Below the pieces are notes generated by a model. It was not told the origin of the DNA and ran no database searches. It saw nothing but the letters and a program-made list of their open reading frames with translations. DNA of 64,000 bases from Cyclina sinensis. Its lineage: Eukaryota; Mollusca; Bivalvia; Venerida; Veneridae. A program made the position numbers and the translations under genes. The DNA lies in contig JAAONU010000016.1 of the NCBI GenBank assembly GCA_012932295.1, forward strand, positions 16,273,530-16,337,529, in the 5' to 3' direction. Positions 10,918 to 22,329 of the stretch are shown piece by piece (position 1 is the first letter of the stretch; every line of letters starts with the position of its first letter).

Positions 10918-12515
10918 TCTCGCCTTTTTCGAAGGAAAAATAGAGCTAATGGTCAACAGTCAACGGTCATGGTGTCGTTGCCGTTGCCGTTCTCGTCTGA
11001 AAACTTTAACATTGGTCATATTTTTTTATTTCTCAATGGATTGTCTTCATGCTTGGACACAATAACCCTTTGGACAATACCTTCAAGTAGATTAGACTGA
11101 ACTTGACCAAGCTCATAAATGACCTTCACCTTCAAGGTCATATTATTGGATTTTGCTAAAACTGGCCAAGACTTTGTAATTTTTGGTTAGATTTTAATCA
11201 TACTTGAACAAAACGACTCTTATGACAAAACCGACATGTTGAATAACTCATGTATGAGCATGACCTAAAAACGATCTTGACCGTCAAGGTCAGATGATTG
11301 AATTTTGCTTAAATTGTCATAACTTTGTCATTTATTTATGGGTTTGACTCATACTTAGACAAAAAGAAACACTTGTGACAAATCAGACATATAGATTCTT
11401 TCCGTCAAGTATGACCTTGACCTAAAAATGACCTTGACAGTCAATGTCAAATTATTAAATTTTGCTAAAACTGACCATAACTTTGTTATTTTTGGTTGGA
11501 TTTGAATCATATTTGGACAAAACAACACTTACGAAAAAAGCCAACATGTTTAATTATTAAAGTTTGACCTTAACCTTAAAATGACCTTGACCGACAAGGT
11601 CAAATTATTGAATTTTTCTCAAATTTTGATATTTTTGTCATTTTTTAATGGATTTGATTCATACTTGGACAAAACAACATTCATGACAAATCCGACAGTA
11701 CGATTCTTTCAAGTTTGACCTTGACCTTAAAATGACCTTGACAGTCAAAGTCGAATTATTGAATTTTGCTAAAATTGGCCATAACTTTGTTGTTTATTGT
11801 TGGGTTTGATTCATACTTGGATAAAACAACATTTATGACAAAACCGATTGTTGAATAACTTAGGTTTGACCGTGACCTTAAAATGACCTTTACCATCAAG
11901 GTCAGACAATCGAATTTTGCTTAAATTGTCAAAACTTTGTCTTTTATTATGGATTTGATTCATACTGGGACCAAACAACACTTAACAAAACCTACATGTT
12001 ATATATTTTTCAAGTATGACCTTGAGCTCAAAATGAATTTGAACGTCAAGGTCAAATTATTGAATTTTGTTTAAATAGCCAAATATTTGTTATTCATGGA
12101 CAGATTTGATTTACTGGGACAAAACAGCACTGAGAATAAAACAGGCATGTAGAACAATTCAAGTATTACCTTGACCTTTAAATGAGCTTGACATTGCTTA
12201 ATTAACGTCGCTATATTTTTGTTTTTTATGGATGTAGTGCTTTCATGCTTGGACGTAACTACCTTTTAGACAAAACCTCCAAAGGTTAAAGTGAACTTGA
12301 CCTTGACCTTTAAGGTAAAATTTCTGAATGGTGCTAAAATTGGTCAGAACTTATTTATTTATGGATGTATTTGACAATTATATTTCCAAATGATGTTTCA
12401 TTTGAAATCAGTTCACCACAATGTGCTTCCTCTAAAGTGCTTGCCTTTGGAAATAGGAAAAAGTCGAGCATGGCCCCCAACTGCGGTCGCTCTTGTTTGG
12501 TAATAGTGATATTAT
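10918..12515 (+). mobile_element. Element with about nine AGGTCA-rich tandem units
   Basis: It starts TCTCGCCTTTTTCGAAGG and has units of about 145 bp containing TTTGACCTTGACCTTAAAATG, AAGGTCAAATTATTGAATTT and 'ggataaaacaaca'-like phrases. It ends at GAGCATGGCCCCCAACTGCG...GCTCTTGTTTGG, again a GAGC/GCTC foldback followed by CTTGTTT. No coding frame survives. Confidence 0.6.
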
Positions 12516-12655
12516 AACTTGTTTTTGCAATTCTGTTGGTTCCTTATTTTCATACGAGCAATTAAGCACTTTATTTTAAAAACAATTTAACTACGTTCCG
12601 AAATACTTTGTAAAAATTGGCAGTCAAAGCATCTGAAGCTGGGCTTTTTGAGTTT

Positions 12656-13530
12656 TCAGCTCACCTGACAGGTCAGGTACAGCTTTTAGTATACTGGATT
12701 GTCCGTCGTTTGTCCATATTCCACAACTGACTTTAAACAACATCTCCTCCTAAATCATTCTCCTGGTGTGATCCCAATCAGGACCGGCAAAATTTCTTCA
12801 TGATAATTGATCTCAGACAATGCTTTTATAGGTCATTTGTCCCTCACCTTTGAAGCTAGTGAAGAGCTAGTCATTTGCGGAGAAATTGGTAAGTAAACTG
12901 GTTGGATACCCAGGAACACAGATTAGGTGGACTGACCGCTGGGATATGACCTTTGCTGTTAAAACGGGCATTAAACCCCAATAAACCAAACCAAATCCTA
13001 AACCACCCAGTCAATTGCAATTAAACTTTAAAGAACTTTTCTTTGTATGGTCCTCTTTTAAAGTTATTTTTAAAAATGGTTTTCCTTGCAGAACTCTGGT
13101 TGCCATGTCAACTGAAAGGAAAGAAAAACTTTATACAAATCATAGCCCCTGGATCAAAATGGCCCTGCCCCAGGGATCACTTGAACTGCATGTGACTAAC
13201 TGACCTACTTTCTTGATTTTTTAAGCTGCATCAATGAAATTTTAACTATTCGTAACATTTTGCATGCAGACTTCAACTTTGACCATGGCTGACTTTGACC
13301 TACTGACCTACTTCCATGTTTTTGAACATGTAATTGAAACTTTTAACTATTTGTTTAAGCTTCATACATACTTCCAATTTGACTATGGTTCAGTAATATT
13401 TGTTGATGTCTAATGTGGAATTTGAACCGTCTGCCATCTGACACATGCCCTAGGTGCCCCCCTCCCGTAACAATTGTTTTATAGTTCCTTTTCAGGTGAG
13501 GGACTCGGGACCAGTTGGTCCTCGTGTTCA
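12656..13530 (+). mobile_element. CTCACCTG...CAGGTGAG element
   Basis: It opens with CAGCTCACCTGACAGGTCAGG and GTCCGTCGTTTGTCC, and closes with TTTTCAGGTGAG, the hairpin GGACC-AGTT-GGTCC (13508-13521) and CTCGTGTT. The core has TGACCTACTGACCTACTT repeats. A foreign-looking piece at about 12880-13000 (GGTTGGATACCCAGGAACAC...) may be another insertion. 13530-14130 shows nothing recognisable. Confidence 0.55.
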
Positions 13531-14129
13531 TTTCTTTTCATGCTATTGCACATTAATATCCAGTTAAGAAACCTTCGCAAGGTTTTTCATCTATTGTTAG
13601 AGCTTTTGTTCTTCCCAGAAAAAAAGTCAATTTACAGTATTTAATCATTTTTCTTGTATATATAAATTTTAATAAATACAAAAATGTAGTATAAATTGTA
13701 TTTATTATTTACTTTTTATTGGTGGCATTTGAAACATTTTGTTCTGAATTTAATGTTACTTTTGCGCTTCCTCATCTTTATCAAGGTTAGAGAAGTATTT
13801 GATATTTCTTCTTTCTGGCCCTTCAACCCCATTCGGCGCTAGCAACAACAAATGGGAATAGTAAGGATTTGAGTAGTCTGATAAAATTGTAAAATAAGAA
13901 CAGTTTCAAGTGTTTTGAAAAACTAAAACTAGGTAATTTAGAACTAAATGTTATGGTTGGTGTTTTTCTGAATCAGAATAGTTTTGAGAAAAGAAGACAT
14001 AATATTTTCAACCCAATTTACGGGTTTTATGGACGCAGCCATTGGGAAAAAGCATGTTTTTTCGTGCAATTTATAAACTTGAAATGGTACAAAGATTAAG
14101 GAGGGCCACGTTAAACTGTATCAAAACTA

Positions 14130-15034
14130 CAGATATCGATAGTAAAAATGGCAGATAAAGGCCAGCAATCAAAACTTACCAGAAGTGAGTTAAGTAGCAC
14201 TAGCGAAAACCAAGCGTGAACACCCCGCCTTAGAAGAAAAACAACATAATAAAGAGAACAATGAAAAAGCAGGCTTATCTAGTATTCAGAAAGAAGTAAG
14301 GCAGATATATTTAAAATCGTCTAATTTCATGACAAAAGATTATGGTTATTTGAAAGAAATGGTCAATTAAATCATACAGATGGAGAAAGAATTGACAAAA
14401 TCAGTTGAAATGAAGATAGAAGTCAAAGAAGGTGCGATCTTTGAAAAAAAATGAAGAGAACGATAAAATAAAGAACGACATAAAAAACTGAATGAAACAG
14501 AATAAAGAGAATGATACTCTTAGACAGGAAGTAGAGAAGAACAAAATGCAGATGTGCCAAGTTATAAATGAGCACGAGAAATTCAGTAGGTCTAATAACA
14601 TTAGAATAAATGGTTTATCTTAAACCATTTATACATGACAACGATGTCAGGCAAATTGGTGAAGATGCATATGCAAGAACAAAGAAGGTTGTTAAAGAAA
14701 TACATAAACACCTCACAGGATTGAAAATAACTGATTACGATGTTGATGTTGCACACAAGCTAGGGAAACTTGAGAAAGGTAGAAAAGGCTCGAGGCAAAT
14801 GATTGTGAAATTCAAATCCAGAATGCTGAAAGATTATGTATTAAAAAATGTCAAGCATTTCAAAGAAAGCAAGCTGTTCATAACGCAGGATCTAAAGAGC
14901 ACTAATTCATTTGTTCTAAATTGTGTAAAAAATACCAGAGGAACTGAATGTGGCATGGTTCATCAACGGAAAAATTTCTGACGAAAAAAGTCGTGAAATT
15001 CAATGATTTTGAGCAATGGGTGAACCTGCCATGA
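14130..15034 (+). pseudogene. LINE ORF1-like protein relic (coiled coil + RNA-binding region)
   Basis: The clearest part is 14610-14981, with VVKEIHKHLTGLKITDYDVD, VAHKLGKLEKGRKGSRQMIV and KFKSRMLKDYVLKN. 'D.DVAHRLG......R.ViVKF..R' is the RRM-like core of L1/CR1-type ORF1 proteins. Just upstream, in another frame, SNNIRINGL (about 14590) is the usual start of that core, preceded by a lysine/glutamate-rich coiled-coil stretch (14380-14580) with many stops. Downstream, with one shift, AWFINGKIS and VVKFNDFEQWVNLP end at about 15034. At least three frameshifts make it a relic. The RT partner is not adjacent. Confidence 0.65.
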
Positions 15035-15129
15035 CCAAAACCAGAGACAAGACATGCCCACGGGCAGAATGTCGAGCCCGCTTGTCTTAATTCAAACCTG
15101 AACCTATAAGCTTCAGATCAAGTAGAAAG

Positions 15130-16262
15130 ATGTATACATAGGTGAGATGTGCACAGCACATCCTCTTTATACCCAAGGCAAAATCTTGACATTGCATCAT
15201 CTTAGGTGACCTTGACCTCTGACCCGGTGACCTGGTTCATGTGCATGACAAGAAGTCTCATGATGAACATTTGTGCCTAAAAAACTCAATTCATGTTATT
15301 TGAACATTTTGATATTTTTATTTGATCTTTGACCTCTTGTGACCTTGACCTTCATTTTGTGCAAGACAACTCAACTCACTATGGAGAAGATTTGTTACAA
15401 CTTATATAAAAATCCATCCATGTATAAAGAAATATACTCACAAATGAATGTTTTAATTTTTTATTTGACCTTTGACCCTGAAGTTAGACCTTGACCTTTA
15501 CCATAGACACCAGAATTTATCGCGTCTCACTATGGAAAACATTTGTCCCAAGTTAAATTTAAAATCCCGCCACACATGTAGAAGTTACGCTCGGGACACG
15601 GGTATAGAGCTGACCCTCCAAGTGTGACTTTTACCTTTGAGTGGCGGACCTGGGTTTTGCGTGTGACACACCACCCCATCATGGTGAACATTTGTATCAA
15701 ATTATTTTGCAATCCTTCAAAGAATGAGCAAGATATAGAGTGGACAAATCTAGACAGACACACGGACTTACGGACACACATTCGCCAAACCACAAAAAGT
15801 GAAAAGCAGCGACTAAGTCGACCTCACCACAAGGGGGCTCAACAATTTCAAAATCCTCTGACCACTAAGCATAATACTTTAAAGCATGAGCAAGATAGAG
15901 CGCCAACAAACAAATCATAACATTTTATTTGAACCTTGACCTCTTGTGACCTTGACCTTCATTTTGCACGAGACAACTCAACTCAACACGGAGAACATTT
16001 GTGCTAAGTTAAATTAAAATCCATCCACATATATAAAAGTTATACTCTCAAATGAATGGTTTATTTTTGTTATTTGACCTTTGACCTCTAATGTGACCTT
16101 GACCTTTGCCACAGACACTTCAGTTTTTCAAATCCTCTAATCCACTAAGCATAATACTTCAAAGTATAAGCAAGATACAGCGCCAACAAACAAATTTTAA
16201 TATTTTTATTTGACCTTTTGTGACCTTGACATTCATTTTGCGCGAGACAACTCAACTCAACA
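15130..16262. repeat. TGACCTTGACC repeat block (element core)
   Basis: Two or three diverged copies of a unit of about 350-400 bp contain TTTGACCTCTTGTGACCTTGACCTTCATTTTG, GAGACAACTCAACTCA and ATGGAGAACATTTGT (near 15340, 15930 and 16210). GCACAGCACATCC...TATACCCAAGG at 15150 may mark a 5' end. The block is cut at about 16262, where the transposase relic begins. Confidence 0.5.
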
Positions 16263-16264
16263 CA

Positions 16265-16820
16265 AGATCCTTTCCACAGACGAGTTATGTTTTCATATTG
16301 ATGGTAGTGAAGGACATCAGAGAGTCTACCGAAGCGTTACTCAGATGCGTGTGTAGTGCAGCGACGTTCTTTGGGCGGTGGCAGCGTTATGGTGTGAGGC
16401 GTGATCACTGAAGGCAGTTGTGCACCATTACTTTTGATTGATGGTAACCTTACTGGTATCAGGTATCGTGACCTCGTCACACAGACCACCGTACTTCTAT
16501 TCACTGAAGACGAGCAACACGATAACGCTCGCCCCCATGTCACACACGTTGTGACAACGTTTCTGCAGGACAACAACGTTGATGTGTTAGATTGGCATGC
16601 CGTTTCACTCGATCTTAATCCCACAGAGAACGTGTGGGATGAGATGGGACGACGTTTACGCCGTCTTCCCAATCAGCCGTTAACGTTAGATGCGCTCGCA
16701 GTGTCATTGATAACAATATGGAATGACATTCCTCAAGAATTTTTCGCTACCTTGGTGAGGACTATGAGAGGTCGCTGTCGCGCGTGCATTGATGCCAATG
16801 GCAGACGTACACGGTATTAA
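16265..16820 (+). pseudogene. Tc1-type DD34E transposase relic (C-terminal part)
   Basis: The catalytic RNase H-like domain of a Tc1/mariner transposase is readable. First D: TDELCFHIDGSEGHQRVYRS at about 16277. Then a frameshift, GGGSVMV, a TGA where W is expected, and GVITEG. Second D: DNARPHVTHV at about 16519. E: LNPTENVWDEM at about 16617. Exactly 34 residues lie between the second D and the E, the DD34E spacing of the Tc1 subfamily. The helix-turn-helix N-terminus is missing and the left end abuts TGACCT repeats. The open frame 16401-16820 is the surviving part. Terminal inverted repeats were not found. The antisense frame over this region is a shadow. Confidence 0.85.
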
Positions 16821-16829
16821 CAGGTGAAC

Positions 16830-18680
16830 TTTTGTTTTCACCCTTCCAAACCCGTCCAAATTCTCATGAAATCATCAATGACATCTTTCTTAAGTGGTAA
16901 AATGTTAGAAATATGATTTGTTAATCGTTTAATGCAAATAAAATGTGAATGATGTTATCTTGTAAAATTTTAACATGTATGTTCCCAATGCACAGATTTA
17001 AATCGTGTCAGTATAGTATTTCTGATGCTATGAACATGATGAACCTTTGAAAATGCCTGATTTTATCCCACAGTCGGAAGACAAAAAAGTGTTTACTCTG
17101 TATTAAACTCGTCATAATATTCCTTATAGTTCTTGCATTTAACAAAAAAATACATATTTAAAAATATCAATCTTTCAGCTTTCTAAAACGGGTAAGTTTT
17201 AAAACATTGAACAATAAATGACATGAAAATGGGAATTTTTATTTATCTAGGTCAAATATGATCTCGCTTAACCCGATTAACTACTAAGTTATTGTCGATG
17301 AAATTAATAAATATCGGCTTTCTGACTGGATTATCTACCACGACAGCTATAATTTAATTAGATTTGATGTTTCGTAATACAAATTCATATGCTTAAATTA
17401 GTACAAATTTACATTTGCAAATAAGTATTAAGTGCAAAGTAATATTTGTTAGAATTAATTAGTTTTAACTGATTAATCATATTTATGAACAGTAAGTTAA
17501 ACAACTTCATTTGTGTTTCGAAATAGGATATACATTCTAGAATATGATCGTCTAATATAATTAAGAATTTGTATCCTTATGATAAATAAATAATGTATTA
17601 AGTTTTCAAAAAATAAGCATCAAATACTAAAACATAACCAGCTTTAAATTATGATTATAACTTATACTTTTAATGCCACTGCCTAAACCTTACTTAAATG
17701 TATAAAAAAAAAAATATGTTATATTTCTTCGCCAGTTCCCAGACGAGTGTTAGTCGCAACTGATGACCATTCGCTTTTCTTGTTAAACTTGTAAATTGTG
17801 AAATAAATATAGATAAAATCAAATCATATATTCATCGTGTATTCTTGCCTTTAATTAAATACCCAAACCCGTTTAAGTGTGCGATAAACCATAAAGCGAA
17901 TCTACTAAGTAGCGAGAAGACTAGGTGCGAATGGACATAGTAGCGAAAATATATGAGCGAACTGAGGTAGCTAAATGTCCTAAGGTCAGGACTACTAATT
18001 ATTTTCCCATAGGGTTACATTGTAACCTTTTGCTCTGCCACTAATTCCCTAAAATTCATTCAGTACCAAGACCCACTTGCTTGCATAGAACAATCCTAGA
18101 CATAAACTTCCATGTACTTTTTATATGGGGTTCACCAGCATTTAAGAGAGCCTCGATGACCTTCACCCTCAAAATGCTAAAAATACAGCAGCAAATTTTG
18201 TTATGATACCTCATTCAATAAAGTCCATCAAAAATACCTTGAATATGCCTTGAAGTCTTTATAAAAATGTTTGTTTTATTAAATAAGCATAGTCCTTAAA
18301 TATCAATAACAAATATCACCAAAAGAATAACTACTAATCAAAATACAGCTTACAAGACATCTAAGTTAGCCCGTTATTCCCTAAACAAAATGTGCCAATC
18401 ACGAGGGCCCTACCACAATTAGTAGACTCTGACCCTAAACAAGCGCAAGTGTGTCTAAATTAACAAACACATGCCCTTCGGGTCACTTGAAAAGACACCG
18501 GAAAAGGCAAAATCATATGTCCTGATATTTTCGTTACTTCCCTGAATGAAGGGGCGATTACTGCGTAGGACAAGGTTGGTTTCTATTAACAGAATTTACA
18601 AGCTTATAGTGACATATAATTGCTAATATTCATATCAATGCAATGCTACATGTATTGTTTTAACTTTACAAAATATTTGA
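16830..18680. other. AT-rich non-coding stretch
   Basis: No coding exon, RNA gene or element ends are recognised. An AATAAA lies near 17800 but no gene can be attached to it. Confidence 0.35.
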
Positions 18681-18689
18681 CAAAATACG

Positions 18690-19060
18690 TCCCTTTGAAC
18701 AGATAAATGTTTGATACTGCATTATATTGTTTTAATTGTATTAAGAACAATACTTCTAAAACCTTGTTACCTTTGAAATGCATACACCATTGTTCTACCT
18801 TGTGAAGTAAAATACTTGCATGTCTAGAAAAGATAACACGAACATAATGTCAGTTTATCTATATATTCCTGTGCATTTAGCTATGTGCTATGTTCTAAAC
18901 AGATAAGTATTTTATACTGCATTTTATTGTTTTAATTGTATCATGAACAAATCTTTTTCTAAAACCTAAACTTAATTAAGTTAATACGAACATAATTTCA
19001 GTTTATCTATATATTTATGTACATTGACCGAAATGCTGTGTTCTTCGAACATATTTCACT
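18690..19060. repeat. About 200-bp tandem duplication
   Basis: AACAGATAAATGTTTGATACTGC at about 18699 recurs as AACAGATAAGTATTTTATACTGC exactly 200 bp later. CGAACATAAT.TCAGTTTATC recurs near 18840 and 18988. The two units are about 80% alike by eye. 19060-19715 shows nothing else. Confidence 0.6.
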
Positions 19061-19714
19061 TGAAATAATAATACAAACTTAAGATCAATGCTATAGTAGG
19101 GAAATGTATGTATGCATCCCCATTTTTTCCTTAAGTGTATTAATCTAATTAGAAACATGGAATGCACACAATAAAGGTTGAAAATTAGATACAAACATGC
19201 TAAATTTAACTCTGATCTAACTATTTTTGCTTAAATCTCAAATGTAAACAAGGGAACGAAATGCCACTTTAAGATAAATATTATGCAGCGTCCATTGCCT
19301 CGTATCTTGCCCTTTCAATATAATTTCTTCATTCAACACCGTGATCTTAAGCTACTAGAAGTTACTTTCGTTCTGTCTTTCTCTCACAGTACTTTGTGCG
19401 AGCTTTCGCCACATCAAACCCATTTATAAGAAACGAAGTATAACACTGATACGTGTTTGATAAAAAGAACATATTTAAACCGAAAAAATAAACACTCAAA
19501 ATGAATATAAAAAATATGTACTTTTAATGTAAATAGTGTTTCATGTAGAAAGAAACGTTTTTGAATATTTGAAAATGAAAATATGAGATATGTCTATACA
19601 CATTGTTTCAAGAAAAAGATTTAATTATTAAAGATATGCAAAAGTGAAAGGAAAAATGATATACATTGTATGTATTTATTAGTGGAGAAAAAGAAAAAGT
19701 AAAGGTATAGAAAT

Positions 19715-20245
19715 ACTCTTGAATAAAAGCTTTTTGTACAATGTTATTGAACACAATGAAATTATAAAAGGTCGTATACAAAAATTAAAATTAGAAATAA
19801 ATGAAGAAAAATACATCAGAATAAATGTGTATAGTCCAAACAAAGACGACCCGGAATTCTTTAGAATACTCGAAGAAACATTTTTTTAATAATAACAGCG
19901 AAGCAGCAATAAGTTGCAAGAGATTTTAACGTAGAACTGAATTCTGATATTGACAAACGAAATGGACGGTTGGACAAAAGCAAAACTCTATACGGTTACA
20001 TAGTATAATTAAAAAATGAGCTTTGTGATATATTGCAAATAGCAAACCGTTTCAAACGAAGCTAAACATGGCATTTTAACCACTCTTTACAGTACTTTGC
20101 AGACTATACTAGATCTACTTTCTGGTCTCTCAAAATATAATAAATAAAACAACAGTATGCTCCATTTCACCAAGTTACAGATCAGATCATTCCAGTTTTG
20201 ACTTAGCATTTGGCACAGCTAAACAAGTAAAGCTAATTAAATAAG
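19715..20245 (+). pseudogene. LINE apurinic-type endonuclease (EEP) relic
   Basis: Plus-strand reading gives LNKSFLYNVIEHNEIIKGRI, IRINVYSPNKDDPEFFRILE, then with shifts ARDFNVELNSDIDKRNGR (the GDFN motif, G lost), LYTV, and finally PSYRSDHSSFDL (the S-D-H motif) at about 20175. 'vYaPN' followed by 'GDFN...D' and 'SDHs' is the endonuclease domain of L1-clade retrotransposons. Several stops and frame changes show it is dead. It may belong with the L1-like RT piece at 9.6 kb or the ORF1 piece at 14.6 kb, but they are not contiguous. Confidence 0.65.
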
Positions 20246-20269
20246 TTTTAAAAAAGCTAAATCATTTTT

Positions 20270-20924
20270 TGGATAAAAAAATTATAGGTATTTTACCAAG
20301 GGCTTAAATATTTTGCATGGAGCATCATCGTCCTCTACCAAGACTTTTTAAATTCTGCCTCAGTGGTAAAAAATGACGCTGCCAAGTGTGTATTATTTCT
20401 GTAAAATAAAATCTTTGAAATTGTGATGCCTTACCCATAGAGATTTGGTAAGTAACATTGTTAGCTTATTTTTGCAAATTTTGTTCATTTAGGGTTATCA
20501 ATTGCTCCATCGAGGGTGATCAATTGCTCCATCGAGGGTGAAGGTCACTTTATTCATAAAGATTTATGTAGAAAAGCAAATAAATTTATGAATGATTTTT
20601 AAAGGAATTTTCATGTACTCATATTTTACCTAGTCATTGACCTTTAGCCTCGGCTTCTGTATTGACCTACTGACCTAATTCCTTGTTTTGCAGCTACAAT
20701 ATGGAAATTTAAACTACACTTATAATTTGGCATCTGCTTATTTTAACTTTGACCGAAAATGACTTTGTACTTACTCGCTGGTCTTGAAGCTGTGTCTTTG
20801 TAATTTGGGCAAGATGTACAATTTTGCTTTTAGATGTAAACATCATATTGTTGATGCCCTCATTTGCCTTCTGTTCACACTGGTGGTACTTAGGTGATTG
20901 ATATAGGGCCATCATGGTCCTCTT
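20270..20924 (+). mobile_element. Truncated element with 3' hairpin and CTCTTGTTG
   Basis: The core resembles the 3206-5770 element (GGCTTAAATATTTTGCATGG, CATCATCGTCCTCTACCAAG, ACTGACCTAATTCCTTGTTT). It ends TTAGGTGATTGATATAGGGCCATCATGGTCCTCTTGTTG, with the hairpin at 20905-20921. Inside is a perfect 22-bp tandem duplication (20497-20518 and 20519-20540, ATCAATTGCTCCATCGAGGG...). 20930-21400 contains nothing recognised. Confidence 0.55.
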
Positions 20925-21409
20925 GTTGTCATTACGTTGTTTTTCTGGATGAAAATTATTGAAAATTAACCAAAGTATAAACCTGAGACAATGATGAAAT
21001 ATTTCATCGGTATGAAAATGAAAAAAAAGTCGTGTTTTATCAAACCTTTACTTAACATTCATTCCCTTAGTATAAATAGAGTGAGTTCGATTTGTCATAC
21101 GCAGTAGTCTCTCTTTCAGCCGCGGTGTGTTGTCTGGTACCCGGCATACTATCCACCCGATACATACGTGTCAGGGGCAGCCCAGCCATACCGCGTTGTG
21201 TGGTGCTACGTATGGCGATATTAGGTCTCAGTAAATATCAGCTTATATCATTCCGTCCTTTACTATTCTGCTTTTTTTGGTTTCTTTAGAACCTTTTAAT
21301 AAGATAGCAAGTTTATTACAATTTTGTACACATGTGTGTTTGTATAATAGGATACTGGACGTTTCGCTACCTGTCAAATATTTTCTACCTATACTCTGAG
21401 TTTCATCAG

Positions 21410-21885
21410 ACAGAATGTCAAAAAACACAACAATCAGCTCTAAGAAGCAGCATACAAAACATACGTACGACCCCAGATCGAATACTGTTCAACCATATAT
21501 ATGGTTACCCAATGCAGACATACCTCAATCACGGAATAGAAATGGTCCTAAGGTCAGCCGGATGGTTATGTTCAAAATGACTACCACTACACAAGCAGCG
21601 TAGCAACCATGATAAAGGAAGTAAAATGTTCAATACTCCAGCAAAGGTGAAACTAAGCCAGCTTGGTTATGCTACACAAAATAAATAAAATAAACAGGTC
21701 AGTGTCGATCACGATCACCTCACACACAAAACAAGAAACAACAAATTCCCCCTCCCGCAGTCAAAAACACAACATCATATAAACTCATTTAGAACTCTGG
21801 AACGAATTACCGACTGAGGTCAAGGCTACCACAACTGTACCAGTTTTCATCAATGAATTAAATAAGTTTTATGGATTTTTATATT
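21410..21885 (+). pseudogene. C-terminal tail of a non-LTR reverse transcriptase, relic
   Basis: Two plus-strand frames must be combined. AYKTYVRPQIEYC-type text (here IQNIRTTPDRILFNHIYGYP, with YIW.P in the other frame) is followed by R.AGW.C...YHYTSSV-like residues, LQQR.DE...-like residues and SKTQHHINSFRTLERITD. 'tYVRPilEYcs.vW.P' and 'RRaARwv...y...sSVt.ml..L.w..L..RR' are the thumb and connection region after the RT domain in Jockey/CR1-type elements. Multiple shifts make it non-functional. Confidence 0.5.
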
Positions 21886-21992
21886 CACAATAAATATTTA
21901 AGTGAAATCTTTGATAAAAATCGCATTTTACTCAATCTTTATCATAAATTATTTTTAATGTTCTTAACATGTGCCTGCCTAGTAAAGCCTAG

Positions 21993-22250
21993 TTGGAGGA
22001 GCAGTGGTCGATGGGTTAGAGCCCCGGACTCCCGATCCGGAGGTTGCTAGTTCGAATCCCACTAGAGGTGAGAGTCGACAGTAACTTTCCGCATTCCTCA
22101 CTTTAGGCGCGAGTACTGGTTTAAACACAGGAAGCAGTCATTGAGAGGGATTAATATTAACCGTAAGAACTTTCTTCCCAATGGATGTAAAATAAACAAG
22201 TTTAAACTAATATTGATTTTTGGCAGTATTAAGTTGAAGTTGAAGATGTT
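21993..22250 (+). mobile_element. tRNA-derived SINE
   Basis: A tRNA-like head carries an A-box-like GTGGTCGATGGGTTAGAG, a 5-bp anticodon stem CCGGA/TCCGG with loop CTCCCGA, and a B box AGTTCGAATCC (22049-22059). There is no proper acceptor stem closing it, so it is a SINE head and not a tRNA gene. The body continues with GGCGCGAGTACTGGTTTAAA, AGGAAGCAGTCATTGAGAGG and ATGGATGTAAAATAAAC. The exact 3' end is uncertain. Confidence 0.7.
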
Positions 22251-22329
22251 CTTCGCATCTTATTTCCTAGGCACAGAAGCAAGAAAAGGGAAATAGTACA
22301 GACACATACATGAATTCACCTAGATTTGA

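Noticed and set aside
16337..16672. Minus-strand 111-codon frame
   Set aside because: Antisense to the Tc1 transposase relic.
21993..22070. Functional tRNA gene (loop CTCCCGA)
   Set aside because: A and B boxes and an anticodon stem are present but no closing acceptor stem; the downstream body fits a tRNA-derived SINE.
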